NCBI GenBank assembly: GCA_018433765.1
Contig: JAHDQO010000021.1
Coordinates: 1 to 64,000, forward strand
Origin: Tissierellales bacterium
GTDB lineage: Bacteria > Bacillota > Clostridia > Tissierellales > Sedimentibacteraceae
Direction: 5' to 3'
Length of the DNA stretch: 64,000 nucleotides
Under the pieces are notes generated by a model. That model saw nothing but the letters and a program-made list of their open reading frames with translations, was not told the origin of the DNA and did not search any database. This document shows positions 53,044 to 63,683 of this stretch, one piece after another. The translations under genes were made by a program, and so were the position numbers. How positions within the stretch are numbered: the first letter of the stretch is position 1; the number at the start of each line of letters is the position of its first letter.

Positions 53044-53967
53044 TTAAAGAGGAGTTATAGGAATGAATATTTCTACAACCTGCTCCTCTTTATCTTTATA
53101 TTCTTGAGGTGGGTAATATTCAAAAAACATACGGTCATCTGGCATATATCCGCTTTCTGGAAGCCATTTTGACAGCATATAATTCCAAGCCAATTGATAC
53201 TCATCTGACTTTAATAAGAACTTTCCTACTGCATACTTTCCACCTTCTAGAATCATACTGCCAAATTCACCGTCAGTTTTTACTTCTTCATTAATAGACA
53301 TACAGACACTTAATCTTAACTTTTCCTCTGTTGTAATATCACCAAAATCATGATATACAGCAAACCATTTTGAATCTTTTCTTATGTATTCTTTTAAACT
53401 AGTATAAGAATACAGCTTTGAAAACAGACTCTCAAAAAGACTGCTGTCCCCTTTATATGTACCTGTGTGTCTAATATATACAACTTTTGCAGGTTCTATT
53501 GATTTAACAGATAATTCTACAGGTTTAGTATACATGATTTTATCATCATATACTTTTCCATTCATGCTAACATCTTTTTTATGTATACTCTCTATAATTT
53601 TCTTTCTTTCAAATTTGTTAAGGCTCCTGAATTCACTTGCATTGAAACTAAATTTTATTTTAAATGCTTTTGCAAAGGAGGCTTGATTAGAAAAGCCTAG
53701 TGACAAAGCAATATCTTGAATTGATTTCTTCTTATTTGCAAGAAGTAAAAAAGCAGCTTTCTCAAGACGCAGTCTTTTGATATAACTATAGAGACTTTCT
53801 CCTGTTATTTGTCTATAAATTCTCTGAAAATGAAAAGATGAAAATGAAGCAATTTCAGCAAGCTGTCCTACACTTAATTCATCTTCTAAATGCTTTTCAA
53901 TGTAATCTTGTACCTTATTGATTTTAGAAATATAAATTAACCTTGATTCATTGAGTATAAAGTTCAT
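53044..53967 (-). CDS. AraC regulator with GyrI-like effector domain
   Basis: 307 residues from the ATG at 53967 after AAGGAGG. The N-terminal AraC DNA-binding pair covers 15-115: VGQLAEIASFSSFHFQRIY and IQDIALSLGFSNQASFAKAF. The C-terminal GyrI-like domain covers about 150-305, with YIRHTGTYKGDSSLF, and binds small drugs in this family. It lies 15 bases upstream of the UvrA-like fusion gene, on the same strand, so it may regulate that gene in response to a drug. Confidence 0.87.
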   Translation of the reverse strand: MNFILNESRLIYISKINKVQDYIEKHLEDELSVGQLAEIASFSSFHFQRIYRQITGESLYSYIKRLRLEKAAFLLLANKKKSIQDIALSLGFSNQASFAKAFKIKFSFNASEFRSLNKFERKKIIESIHKKDVSMNGKVYDDKIMYTKPVELSVKSIEPAKVVYIRHTGTYKGDSSLFESLFSKLYSYTSLKEYIRKDSKWFAVYHDFGDITTEEKLRLSVCMSINEEVKTDGEFGSMILEGGKYAVGKFLLKSDEYQLAWNYMLSKWLPESGYMPDDRMFFEYYPPQEYKDKEEQVVEIFIPITPL

Positions 53968-54162
53968 CAATACCTCCTTAAAATCTCTTCATGTTCATAT
54001 ATTATCATATACTTATTTGTTTTAAAAATATCTATATTCATTTTACCTATTTGTTTAATTAATTAAACAATTAAAAACATTGATTTAACTATTAAATTAT
54101 GTCATAATAAATACATATAATAGGTTATTTTGTAAATATCAAGTGTGTTTTAGGAGGTAAAT

Positions 54163-54762
54163 ATGAAAGAAATGAAAACGGCTGTTTTACTATTTGATTT
54201 GTTTAGCAATTATGAAATCAGCGTAGCACTATCAATACTTTCTCAAGGTGGAAAAAAATACGATGTTTTCTGCATTAACGAATATGCACATAGTGAAGAA
54301 GGTTTAACAGTTAAAAGATCGAAATCGTTAGAGGAACTTTGCATTGACGACTATGATTCACTACTATTACCGGGTTGCATGAACTTTAGTGGTATAATAG
54401 ATAATGAGGATATACACAATTTTCTTAGGCAGTTTGATTTTTCTGATAAAGTTATTGCAAGTATCTCTAGTTCACCTATCTTGCTGTTGAAAGCAGGCCT
54501 TCTTAAGAATAAAAAATATATGGCTGCTGTAGTGAAAGAGGAATTAGTTGAAGAAGGATTTACTATGGATCAGATGAGTAATATGAGAGATATTACAGAA
54601 CTAAAAAATGATGATGGAACAGTTGACACTTTTCTAATAGATGGAAATTTATTAACAGCAATAGGTGTAGGCTTTATTCAGTTTGGTATAGAATTTGGTA
54701 AGTTACTGAATTTAAAATTTGAATCAAGGTGGTATCGAAATAGAGAAGAAACTTGTATATAA
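54163..54762 (+). CDS. DJ-1/PfpI-family protein with Ser at the nucleophile position
   Basis: 199 residues. The fold is clear from KTAVLLFDLFSNYE (conserved Glu18), DYDSLLLPGCM and KAGLL. At the nucleophile elbow, where the family has A-I-C-x-[GA]-P, this protein has S-I-S-S-S-P, so Ser102 replaces Cys. It may be a Ser-type variant or a non-catalytic binding protein. AGGAGG precedes the ATG. Divergent from the AraC-GyrI gene. Confidence 0.85.
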   Translation: MKEMKTAVLLFDLFSNYEISVALSILSQGGKKYDVFCINEYAHSEEGLTVKRSKSLEELCIDDYDSLLLPGCMNFSGIIDNEDIHNFLRQFDFSDKVIASISSSPILLLKAGLLKNKKYMAAVVKEELVEEGFTMDQMSNMRDITELKNDDGTVDTFLIDGNLLTAIGVGFIQFGIEFGKLLNLKFESRWYRNREETCI

Positions 54763-54894
54763 TATTTTTATAATCGTGTCAAACATATATTAAATTTTTT
54801 ATACTTGAATATAACTTATTTCCAATAAATATAATAAGCATTATAAATATGCTAACGATAGGTTATTTGGTACGAAATAATTATTTATTAAAGT

Positions 54895-54939
54895 AAAAAA
54901 TTAACTGCCCAAGTTAGTTAACTGGAAAGTTAATTTTTT
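54895..54939 (-). terminator. Terminator after the SLH protein gene
   Basis: AAATTAACT and AGTTAATTT arms, with T-runs on both sides, near 54895-54939. Confidence 0.65.
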
Positions 54940-54953
54940 AATATATTCAACAA

Positions 54954-56210
54954 TTATTTAAACATTTGAAATGCTCTATAAAGTAAAATAACAGCTGTTT
55001 GCTTATCTACTGTTTTAGTAGGAATAAGATTTGTTCCATCACCTTTATATATATCGTATCCATTTAAAATCTTCATACTCTCAACAGCCCAATCATCTAT
55101 TTTATCAATATCAGAATATTCATTTTGGAAATCTTTTGTCTTGTCAAGTTCTACACCTGCACTCTCTAATGCTCTCACTATCATAGTGCATAATTCTTGT
55201 CTTGTAACCTTACCATTAGGATTAAATTTTCCATCACTTCCATTAGCAATGCCCGCTTTATTAGCTCTCAATGTTTCAGTATCAGTAGTATCTGTAAAAG
55301 GGTTATCCGCAACTATTACTTCTTGTCCACCCAATCCATCATACATTTTCATTACTATTTCGCAGAACTCTTCTCTTGTAGCATTATCCTTATAATTTTC
55401 TTTCGTCATTCTTTCTGTAGCTAGATTTTCTTTAATTGCAGATAATAACTCTGATTTTGCCCACTCATCTGCTGTACTAACTAGATTTAATTCTGATTCT
55501 AGTTGTTTTAAAAGTTCAGAAGCTTCATCCTCAGATACTACCCAAATTCCTATGTCTACTAAGTTCTTAAATTCATATATAAAATCTAACGACTCTTGAC
55601 CTTCTGCGTTCTTAAATTCATATATACTATCTATAGACTCTTGGCCTTCTGAGTCCTTAAATTCATATATACTATCTAAATCAGCGGCACTATTAGGAAA
55701 AGTCGTAGGAACAGCTATTATTGCTTCTCCAGTAGCCTTACCATCTATAATAGTATAAGTCCTCAAATATGGACTAGATCCCATACCTTCTAACAATTTC
55801 ACAGTCATAGTTCCATCATCTACTACAGCAACTACATTAAAATTTAACGTTTCTGCTGTAAAATTCTTGCTTAGATATTTTTTAAGTTCATCACGTGTGA
55901 AACTCTTGTCCTCTCCTTCTATGCCGGTATACATGGTATATGAATCAGATTCTTGCTTATAAGATATACCATATGCTTTTGGATAATACAGCACAGATAT
56001 ATTAGGTGTATAGCATGTACAATCATCTTTTTGCTGTCCAACTACACCTGTTAATGTTATGTCAAGCTTTATAGGATCACTATGAACATCTTGTCGTTCT
56101 ATTGATTTCCATTTTAGTGTTCCATAATCTGATACGTCTGCAAATACTGCAGTAGTCATAAACATAATCAGCAATATAGTTAGTAATAAAATACTTACAG
56201 TTTTTTTCAT
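54954..56210 (-). CDS. Secreted SLH-domain protein
   Basis: 418 residues with an N-terminal signal ending near AVFA (24). The C-terminal 150 residues hold S-layer homology modules: NPFTDTTDTETLRANKAGI, GIANGSDGKFNPNGKVTRQE and a final TAVILLYRAF, so it should attach to the cell wall. The middle has 2.6 copies of a 15-residue repeat (IYEFKxxEGQES[IL]D). The N-terminal half has no named domain. The start is without clear ribosome site but uniquely placed. Confidence 0.82.
   Translation of the reverse strand: MKKTVSILLLTILLIMFMTTAVFADVSDYGTLKWKSIERQDVHSDPIKLDITLTGVVGQQKDDCTCYTPNISVLYYPKAYGISYKQESDSYTMYTGIEGEDKSFTRDELKKYLSKNFTAETLNFNVVAVVDDGTMTVKLLEGMGSSPYLRTYTIIDGKATGEAIIAVPTTFPNSAADLDSIYEFKDSEGQESIDSIYEFKNAEGQESLDFIYEFKNLVDIGIWVVSEDEASELLKQLESELNLVSTADEWAKSELLSAIKENLATERMTKENYKDNATREEFCEIVMKMYDGLGGQEVIVADNPFTDTTDTETLRANKAGIANGSDGKFNPNGKVTRQELCTMIVRALESAGVELDKTKDFQNEYSDIDKIDDWAVESMKILNGYDIYKGDGTNLIPTKTVDKQTAVILLYRAFQMFK
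55567..55680 (-). repeat. 45-bp tandem repeat in the SLH gene
   Basis: Copies start at 55567, 55612 and 55657, each with TTAAATTCATATATA, and encode the 15-residue IYEFK unit. Copy number may vary between strains. Confidence 0.75.
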
Positions 56211-56419
56211 TGTTTACTCCTTTAAATTGATTTTTTTACCATGAAAGTATATCATTGTAAAGTTTAGAGGTCAACCCAATAAATGTATAACGAGTCAAAA
56301 AAAAATAAGTTTATTTTTTGATAGAAAAGAGTTAAAATAGTTAATAGTCTCAAAAGACAAAACAATATTATAATATATAATATAGTATAAATCAGTTAAC
56401 AAAAGAGGGCGAAAGAAAT

Positions 56420-58888
56420 ATGGAAAACAAAAAGAAAAATACTAGCTTTATGGAGAAATTATCAACATTCATTGTAGATAAGCGAAGCGGTTTTATATTA
56501 GTTTATATCATCCTTTTTATCTTTTGTATTTTCTCAAGATCATGGGTTGATGTTAATAATGATATTACTTCTTATTTACCCGCTGATACAGAGACAAGAC
56601 AAGGTTTAACGCTTATGGAAGATGAATTTTTAACTTATGGTCAAGCTAGGGTAATGATAACTAATGTTACATATGAACATGCTGAAACAATTCAAAGTAA
56701 ACTTGAAGAAATTGAAGGTATTTCTGCTGTTGAATTTGAAAATGATGAAGAACATTATAAATCTTCCTCAGCTTTATTTTCTATAACCTTTGAAGGTGAA
56801 GAAAATGATGAAATCACACTAAACGCAATGGACAAGCTCAAAGAATCATTAGCAGACTATGATTATTATATATCTAGTGAAATAGGAAAAGATATGGCTG
56901 CTTCACTTGCTGCTGAAATCTCTACAGTTCTTGTTATAGCAATATTTATTATTTTAGGAGTGCTTTTATTTACTTCTAAAACTTATATGGAAATTCCGGT
57001 AATGCTTATAACATTCGGAGTAGCAGCAGTATTAAATATGGGAACACATTTCTTGTACGGAGAAATCTCATTTGTATCTAACTCTATTGCTGTTATACTC
57101 CAGTTAGCTCTGGCAATTGATTATGCTATTATTCTCTGCCACCGTTTTACTGAGGAACGTCAGCACCTTGATGCTAGAGAAGCAATAATCAAAGCTTTAA
57201 GTAAAGCTATACCTGAAATTTCATCAAGCAGTTTAACTACAATCTCGGGGTTAATGGCTCTTATGTTTATGCATTTTAAACTTGGTTTTGATATGGGATT
57301 AGTTTTAATAAAGGCATTACTTTTTAGTATACTTGTAGTATTTACGTTAATGCCTGGACTGCTAATGATATTTAGTAATTTAATGGACAAGACAAAACAC
57401 CGCAACTTTGTACCTAAGATTTCGATATGGGGTAAATTTGTTGTAAAATCAAGATATATCGTTCCACCTATTTTTATAATCATTTTAATAGGTGCTTTTA
57501 TTACGTCAGGAAAATGCAACTATGTTTTTGGTTTCAGTACCTTAAAAACTGCTAAGCAAAATGAGACACAAATTGCTGAAGAAAAAATTAAAAATACATT
57601 TGGAAATCCTAATATTATGGCTTTAATAGTCCCTTCTGGTGATTACGAAAAAGAAGGATTATTGTTACATGATTTAGAACAACTTGACGTTACTGAATAT
57701 GCAATGGGATTATCAAATATAAGCGCACTAGATGACTATGTACTGACAGACAAGCTAACTCCAAGACAATTTGCTGAACTAACAGATTTAGACATTGAAG
57801 TTACAAAACTCTTTTATAGTGCGTATGCTGTTGATAAAGAATTATATGGTAAAGTAGTTAATGGACTAGATCAATATGCTGTACCACTTATTGATATGTT
57901 TACTTTTCTTTACGATCAAAAACAGCAGGGTTATGTAAACTTAGATAAAGACATTGAAGAAGAATTAGAAGACCTTTATTCTCAATTAAACGATGCAAAG
58001 CTTCAGCTTCAAGGTGAGAATTATTCACGTATGCTTTTAAATTTAGACTTACCTGAAGAAGGTGAACAAACATTTGATTATTTAGGAAAATTACATAAAA
58101 TTGCTGGTAAATATTACGATGAAGCATACATCGTAGGTAACTCCACGAGCGACTTTGATTTATCATCTTCATTTACTTATGATAACTTAATCATCAGTAT
58201 TTTATCTGCGTTATTTGTTATGGCCATTTTGCTATTTACATTTAAATCAGCAGGACTTCCAGTACTTTTAGTTCTTACTATACAAGGAAGTATATGGATC
58301 AATTTTTCTTTTCCTCCATTATCAAATACTAATATATACTTTATGAGTTATCTAGTAATAAACGCAATTCAAATGGGAGCAACAATTGACTATGCAATAG
58401 TTATTACGAGTCGATATATGGAATTAAAGAAATTTATGCCTATAAAGAAAGCTATGGTTGAATCGTTAAATCAAGCTTTCCCAACTATAATAACATCTGG
58501 CAGTATTCTAGCTTCTGCTGGTTTACTTATTGGTCAGCTGTCATCAGATTATGCTATATCATCAATAGGTACATGCTTAGGTCGCGGAACAATTATTTCA
58601 CTTATCTTAGTAATGGGGGTTTTACCTCAAACATTACTTCTTGGTGATGTAATCATTGAAAAAACTGCCTTTGTAATAAAAAGACGCTCCATTGTATCAA
58701 GTTACAGCGGCAGCATGCGTGTTAACGGACGTGTACACGGTTATGTAAAAGGTATAGTTGATGGGCAAATTAATGGAACTATAAAGGGTGATATTACTGC
58801 TATTGTGGAAACAGGAAGTGTTAATGTTGATCACAAGAAAGCTTTATTGAAACCAAACAGCGAGGAGGTAGACAGTGATGAACAATAA
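56420..58888 (+). CDS. MMPL/RND-family transporter with glycine-rich C-terminal tail
   Basis: 822 residues with about twelve membrane helices in two halves. QLALAIDYAIILCHRFTEE and IQMGATIDYAIVITSRYMEL are the paired TM4/TM10 motifs with conserved Asp. The external loops include a coil (EEELEDLYSQLNDAKLQLQ). After the last helix comes a short repeat VNGRVHGYVKGIVDGQINGT, alternating hydrophobic and Gly positions like a bactofilin strand. It should export lipids or peptides with the following protein. GAGGGCG precedes the ATG. Confidence 0.85.
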   Translation: MENKKKNTSFMEKLSTFIVDKRSGFILVYIILFIFCIFSRSWVDVNNDITSYLPADTETRQGLTLMEDEFLTYGQARVMITNVTYEHAETIQSKLEEIEGISAVEFENDEEHYKSSSALFSITFEGEENDEITLNAMDKLKESLADYDYYISSEIGKDMAASLAAEISTVLVIAIFIILGVLLFTSKTYMEIPVMLITFGVAAVLNMGTHFLYGEISFVSNSIAVILQLALAIDYAIILCHRFTEERQHLDAREAIIKALSKAIPEISSSSLTTISGLMALMFMHFKLGFDMGLVLIKALLFSILVVFTLMPGLLMIFSNLMDKTKHRNFVPKISIWGKFVVKSRYIVPPIFIIILIGAFITSGKCNYVFGFSTLKTAKQNETQIAEEKIKNTFGNPNIMALIVPSGDYEKEGLLLHDLEQLDVTEYAMGLSNISALDDYVLTDKLTPRQFAELTDLDIEVTKLFYSAYAVDKELYGKVVNGLDQYAVPLIDMFTFLYDQKQQGYVNLDKDIEEELEDLYSQLNDAKLQLQGENYSRMLLNLDLPEEGEQTFDYLGKLHKIAGKYYDEAYIVGNSTSDFDLSSSFTYDNLIISILSALFVMAILLFTFKSAGLPVLLVLTIQGSIWINFSFPPLSNTNIYFMSYLVINAIQMGATIDYAIVITSRYMELKKFMPIKKAMVESLNQAFPTIITSGSILASAGLLIGQLSSDYAISSIGTCLGRGTIISLILVMGVLPQTLLLGDVIIEKTAFVIKRRSIVSSYSGSMRVNGRVHGYVKGIVDGQINGTIKGDITAIVETGSVNVDHKKALLKPNSEEVDSDEQ

Positions 58889-61800
58889 TAAAAGATGTCT
58901 AATTGGTATACTTATAGCACTGTTAATCTTTAATATGACTTCAAGCTATGCAGTGACAAATGAACAGATAGATGAAACAATTTATATTAACAATGCACAA
59001 GAATTAATGGCATTAGCAGATAAATGTAGTTTAGACACATTTTCAATAGGCAAAACTGTCCAACTTACTGCTGATATTGATTTAGTAAATGTTGATTTTA
59101 TATCAATTCCAAGTTTTGGAGGCATTTTTGATGGAAATGGACATACAATAAAAAATATTAAGCTAACAAATGCTGGATCAAATCTAGGTCTATTTAGATA
59201 TGTTGAAGAAACTGGAATTGTAAGAAATTTAAATGTTACAGGTACAATTAAACCTGAAGGTACACAAAAAAACATTGGTGGTATTGTAGGTAGTAACAAA
59301 GGTAGAATTACTAATTGCAGATTTACTGGAACAATAAATGCTAAAGATAATATCGGTGGTATTGCAGGCATTAACGAACCTAATGGTTATATTTCAAATT
59401 GTACCGTATTTGGAACTATAACTGGACATAATTATTCTGGAGGTATTGTTGGACAAAACCACGGCATAATTATACAATCAACAAATGAAAGCTATGTTAA
59501 TACATCTGATTATGATGTATCAATAAAACTTGATGAAATAAATTTAAGCAGATTAAATGCTTCGGGAAATATAATTTCTTATACCGATACAGGTGGAATT
59601 GCTGGATACTCTAATGGAATTTTGCAAAGCTGTATAAACAATGGAAAAATCGGATACCAGCATGTTGGTTATAACGTAGGTGGTATTGCAGGTCGTCAAT
59701 CAGGTTATATAAGCAATTGTAAAAATTATGGTGAGATTTATGGTCGTAAGGATGTTGGTGGTATTGCAGGTCAATTTGAACCTTATTTACTGATTAAATT
59801 TTCTGAAGATACACTTCAACAGTTAGAAGATGAATTAGACACACTTGAAGGTATTTTAAAAAGTTCTATTGATAACATTGATGCATCATCACAAGACATT
59901 TCATCAAAAATCTCTAATCTTATAAGACTTACTGATCAAGCTAATGGTGAATTAGATGAAGTGTTAACTCAGACTACTGATTTTGCTGACGAAACTATTA
60001 CAGCTGCAAATGAAGTTAGTTTTAGAATTTCAAGGATACTAGATAGAATGGATCCAATCATATCAAATATAGCTGATGCGAGTAACGATATAACAACAGC
60101 ATTTGATAAGTTTTCGTATGCTTTTGGCGAACTTGGAAAAACATCTTCAGAACTTTACGACGGAATAAAGGATATTAGCCAAGCCTCTAAAGAATTATCT
60201 ACAGCCAATGATCGAATTCAACGTGCTTTTGATAAGATTTCAGAAGCTACTAAACTTTTAAATGAAAATTTAGGTAATCCTGAAAAAGTTAATGAAGCTG
60301 TCAATTTGTTGAAAGAAGGTTTTAGTGATCTACAAAAGGCATCTGAAAATGCTACTGAAATAATAAACACTTTAGCTGATCTTTTTAAGCAGCTTGATGA
60401 TATAGGAGGAATAGACTGGGAAAAAGTAAGTGATGATCTTAAGAAAAATGCTGAAGAATTAAATGACAATCTCAGTAATGCCTTTCCTAAGATTCAAGAT
60501 GCATTAACTATCTTAGCTGAAGTTGCATCTGATGATATTGAAACTATTCAAAAATCAATGGAAATATTAAAAGATGCGTTTGAATATTTTAGAAATGCTG
60601 TACGTTATATTGATAATGCAAATATAGACTTAAGTCATGCTTTAATTGATTTTAAACAAGCATCTCAAGCATCAGAAAATTCTATGGATTATATGGAAGA
60701 AGGTATGTCTAGTCTAAGTCAAGGTTCTGATAAACTTTCAACAGCACTTGATGACTTAGAAAAGCTTATTGCTGACACTAATAATAAACCTAATATAGAA
60801 TTTCCTATGCTAAAAAATAAAGTATCTGAGCCAACTGATCAGTTCTTTGCTACACTTGATGATATGTCAGATTCACTAGACGAATTAAACAAATCATCAT
60901 CAAACTCTTCATCTAGTATCATAAACGATGTTAGAGCTATTAATGACCAAGTATGGAAAATTATTGACGTTATAATTGAGAATAGAAAAAGAGTACTCGA
61001 AGAAGATAAAGATTTTTATGAAGATATTTCAAGTGATGACCAAGATACGATTAATAAAAAACAAATTAGTGAAATCAATCAGTCTGGTAAAATAAGAGAA
61101 GGTTACGTAATTGAATGTTATAATGAAGGAAATATTGATGGTGATATAAACATAAGCGGTATAGTAGGGTCAATAGCTATTGAATATGATTTCGATCCAG
61201 AAGATGATATTAAAAGAAAAGGTGATTCATCTCTTAATTTCCAATATCAAACACGTTCAATTTTAAGAGATTCTATAAATAAAGGAAAAATAACAGCTAA
61301 AAAAGATTACGTTGGTGGAGCTGCTGGTAGAATGGATCTTGGATTAATTTATAATTGTGAAAACTACGGCAGTATTGAAAGTACATCTGGCGATTATGTT
61401 GGTGGTATTGCTGGATCATCATCATCGACAATCAAAAATAGTTATTCTAAATGCAAACTTTCTGGTAGCAATTTTGTAGGTGGAATCACAGGTTTTGGTA
61501 CTAATGTTGCTGAATGTTATACCCTAGTAAAAATTGATAATGCAATTGAATCTATCGGAGCAATATCAGGTGAAGCAGATGGAGAATTTAAAAATAACTT
61601 CTTTGTTAAAAATCAATACGACGGTATAGATGATATAAGTTATTCAGATAAAGCGGTTCCTCAAGATTATGAAACCTTTATACAAGCAGAAAATCTACCT
61701 GATGAGTTTAGAAATTTTTCTGTTACTTTTAAAGCAGATAATAAAATTATAAGTGTAATACCGCTTAAATATAGTGATAAAATTTCTGTAGAAGATTTGC

Positions 61801-62369
61801 CGAAAATTCCAGCTAAAGAAGGTTATTATAGCGAATGGCCTGAAGTAAAGAATAATGATTTAATTTTCTATGAAACAATAGAAGCTGAATATATTCCATT
61901 AATCACTACTGTTTCGGTTGAAAATGCAGATGATCAAAAACACCCTAAACTTCTCGTTGAAGGAACATTTGGTCCAGATGCAGTAGTAACTTTAGAAAAA
62001 GATAATAGTAAACCATATAAAACAAAAAATAATGAAACAATTACTGAACAGCTACGCTTCTCCATTTTGGAAAAAGGAAAAGAATTAACTGGGCCATTTA
62101 CAATTAGATACTATATGAAAACTTCAAGTGATGATGTTTCAGTTTACAATCTTGATAATAACAAGTGGAATAAAATTGATGCTGAAATTGATGGAAGTTA
62201 TATAGTATTTAAAACTAATCAGACTGAGTTAACCTTTAGTGTTGTTAACATTGATAATAGTATGTTTCTTATAATTAAAGTAATTATTGCTGTTGCCGTA
62301 GTAGCTGGCTTAATTATTTTAATTAGAATAAGAAAAAAACGAAAAAATAAACAGTTAGCATCTAATTAA
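58878..62369 (+). CDS. Secreted GLUG-repeat/coiled-coil protein with C-terminal membrane anchor
   Basis: 1163 residues from the ATG at 58878; a GTG one codon earlier is possible. It overlaps the MMPL gene by 11 bases, with GGAGG inside it. Signal peptide (about 1-26); GLUG beta repeats at about 80-300 (NIGGIVGSNKGRITNC, NVGGIAGRQSGYISNC) and again after about 735 (YVGGAAGRMDLG, YVGGIAGSSSS). Between them lies a 430-residue helical section with Ser/Asn/Lys heptads. A C-terminal helix (VIIAVAVVAGLIIL) anchors it with a basic tail. It probably works outside the cell with the MMPL transporter. Confidence 0.82.
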   Translation: MNNNKRCLIGILIALLIFNMTSSYAVTNEQIDETIYINNAQELMALADKCSLDTFSIGKTVQLTADIDLVNVDFISIPSFGGIFDGNGHTIKNIKLTNAGSNLGLFRYVEETGIVRNLNVTGTIKPEGTQKNIGGIVGSNKGRITNCRFTGTINAKDNIGGIAGINEPNGYISNCTVFGTITGHNYSGGIVGQNHGIIIQSTNESYVNTSDYDVSIKLDEINLSRLNASGNIISYTDTGGIAGYSNGILQSCINNGKIGYQHVGYNVGGIAGRQSGYISNCKNYGEIYGRKDVGGIAGQFEPYLLIKFSEDTLQQLEDELDTLEGILKSSIDNIDASSQDISSKISNLIRLTDQANGELDEVLTQTTDFADETITAANEVSFRISRILDRMDPIISNIADASNDITTAFDKFSYAFGELGKTSSELYDGIKDISQASKELSTANDRIQRAFDKISEATKLLNENLGNPEKVNEAVNLLKEGFSDLQKASENATEIINTLADLFKQLDDIGGIDWEKVSDDLKKNAEELNDNLSNAFPKIQDALTILAEVASDDIETIQKSMEILKDAFEYFRNAVRYIDNANIDLSHALIDFKQASQASENSMDYMEEGMSSLSQGSDKLSTALDDLEKLIADTNNKPNIEFPMLKNKVSEPTDQFFATLDDMSDSLDELNKSSSNSSSSIINDVRAINDQVWKIIDVIIENRKRVLEEDKDFYEDISSDDQDTINKKQISEINQSGKIREGYVIECYNEGNIDGDINISGIVGSIAIEYDFDPEDDIKRKGDSSLNFQYQTRSILRDSINKGKITAKKDYVGGAAGRMDLGLIYNCENYGSIESTSGDYVGGIAGSSSSTIKNSYSKCKLSGSNFVGGITGFGTNVAECYTLVKIDNAIESIGAISGEADGEFKNNFFVKNQYDGIDDISYSDKAVPQDYETFIQAENLPDEFRNFSVTFKADNKIISVIPLKYSDKISVEDLPKIPAKEGYYSEWPEVKNNDLIFYETIEAEYIPLITTVSVENADDQKHPKLLVEGTFGPDAVVTLEKDNSKPYKTKNNETITEQLRFSILEKGKELTGPFTIRYYMKTSSDDVSVYNLDNNKWNKIDAEIDGSYIVFKTNQTELTFSVVNIDNSMFLIIKVIIAVAVVAGLIILIRIRKKRKNKQLASN

Positions 62370-62380
62370 TTCTTAAAATA

Positions 62381-62424
62381 AAAGATTCAGTATAGCTTTA
62401 ATGGCTTTTACTGAATCTTTTTTA
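62381..62424. terminator. Terminator between convergent genes
   Basis: AAAAGATTCAGTA and TACTGAATCTTTT around a 16-base loop, with T- and A-runs outside. Confidence 0.85.
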
Positions 62425-62433
62425 ATACTTCCT

Positions 62434-63630
62434 TTAACTGCTCTGACTTAGTTGAGTGAATTTTTTTTGAATTACTATCAGTGTTATTAACATAATTGCT
62501 GCAAATGTTAATATTACAACTGAAAATCCTAAATTAATACCTATTATATCACTCACAATTCCTAACAGCCAAGGTCCAAGCATACCTCCTATACCAGCAA
62601 ATGCAAATAGTACTCCTAATCTAAGAGATACATTATCTTTAGATATTTCAGATACAGCCGCTGTAGTTGTAGGAAAGATAATTGAAATAAATAATCCTGT
62701 TAAAGGTACAAGAAATGATATCTCTTTAGGTCCAAATGCTCCCAAAGCTAAACATATTATTGCTGAACTAATGGAATAAATCATTATTTTAATATAACCT
62801 ATTTTTTCTATAATAAAACTACAAAAGAATCTACCAAACATTATACCAAAGAAAAATAGTGATAGTGCAATTGAACTTATTGAAATAGACCAACCTTTAT
62901 ATTCTTGTAAATATTCAACTATCCAAGATGCAAATCCTATTTCCATACCTACATAACTTAAAATAACTATATTGAATAACATCATTTTTTTTGAAAACAA
63001 TATTGTTTTAATTGTATTGAAATTAATCTTATCTTTTTTTATAATTGGTTTTTTGTAATTTATAAAAAGAAAATATACAATTAATATAGCAAGCATTACA
63101 GCTGACATTCTATAAATAATTTTCCATGATACATTAGCTTGTATTAATTTTCCTGCAATCAAAGGTCCTATCATTGAACCTAAACTGTGGAAAAAGCATA
63201 AGAGTAATAAATATTTTCCTCTTTTATTGCTGTCCGCATATAAATCAACTATCAAAGCATTACCTGCAACTTCAATTACTCCTAATCCTAATCCAACAAC
63301 TATCATCGAAAAACTTAATAATATTAAAACAGCACTATAGGAATATGAAATTACGCCAATGAATAATAAAACTGCTCCTAATATTGTAAGCCATTTTCTT
63401 CCTATCATATCTCCTATGATTCCAGAAAAAATTACTGCAATAAAAAATCCAAAATAAGCTCCTAAAAATATTGTTCCTGCATTTGAGTAGTTAAAGCCTA
63501 GTTCTTGTAATAATATAGATATTGTAGGACCTTTTAAATTATCTACAAATCCAAATATAAAAAATGACAAAAATGCACCTATAGTACCAACTAATAATGC
63601 AGTTGATTTGTTTTTACTCTTATTATTCAT
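62434..63630 (-). CDS. MFS transporter (FucP/sugar-type)
   Basis: 398 residues with twelve predicted membrane helices. GIIGDMIGRKWLTILGAVLL is the MFS loop 2-3 motif, and GRFFCSFIIEKIGYIKIM is its second-half counterpart. Substrate not deducible; the overall pattern is close to sugar or drug transporters of the FucP group. CCGGAGG precedes the ATG. Confidence 0.85.
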   Translation of the reverse strand: MNNKSKNKSTALLVGTIGAFLSFFIFGFVDNLKGPTISILLQELGFNYSNAGTIFLGAYFGFFIAVIFSGIIGDMIGRKWLTILGAVLLFIGVISYSYSAVLILLSFSMIVVGLGLGVIEVAGNALIVDLYADSNKRGKYLLLLCFFHSLGSMIGPLIAGKLIQANVSWKIIYRMSAVMLAILIVYFLFINYKKPIIKKDKINFNTIKTILFSKKMMLFNIVILSYVGMEIGFASWIVEYLQEYKGWSISISSIALSLFFFGIMFGRFFCSFIIEKIGYIKIMIYSISSAIICLALGAFGPKEISFLVPLTGLFISIIFPTTTAAVSEISKDNVSLRLGVLFAFAGIGGMLGPWLLGIVSDIIGINLGFSVVILTFAAIMLITLIVIQKKFTQLSQSS

Positions 63631-63683
63631 TATTTAACCTCCGGTTATTTTGTTTAATTTACTAAATTCTATCCAATCTATTC

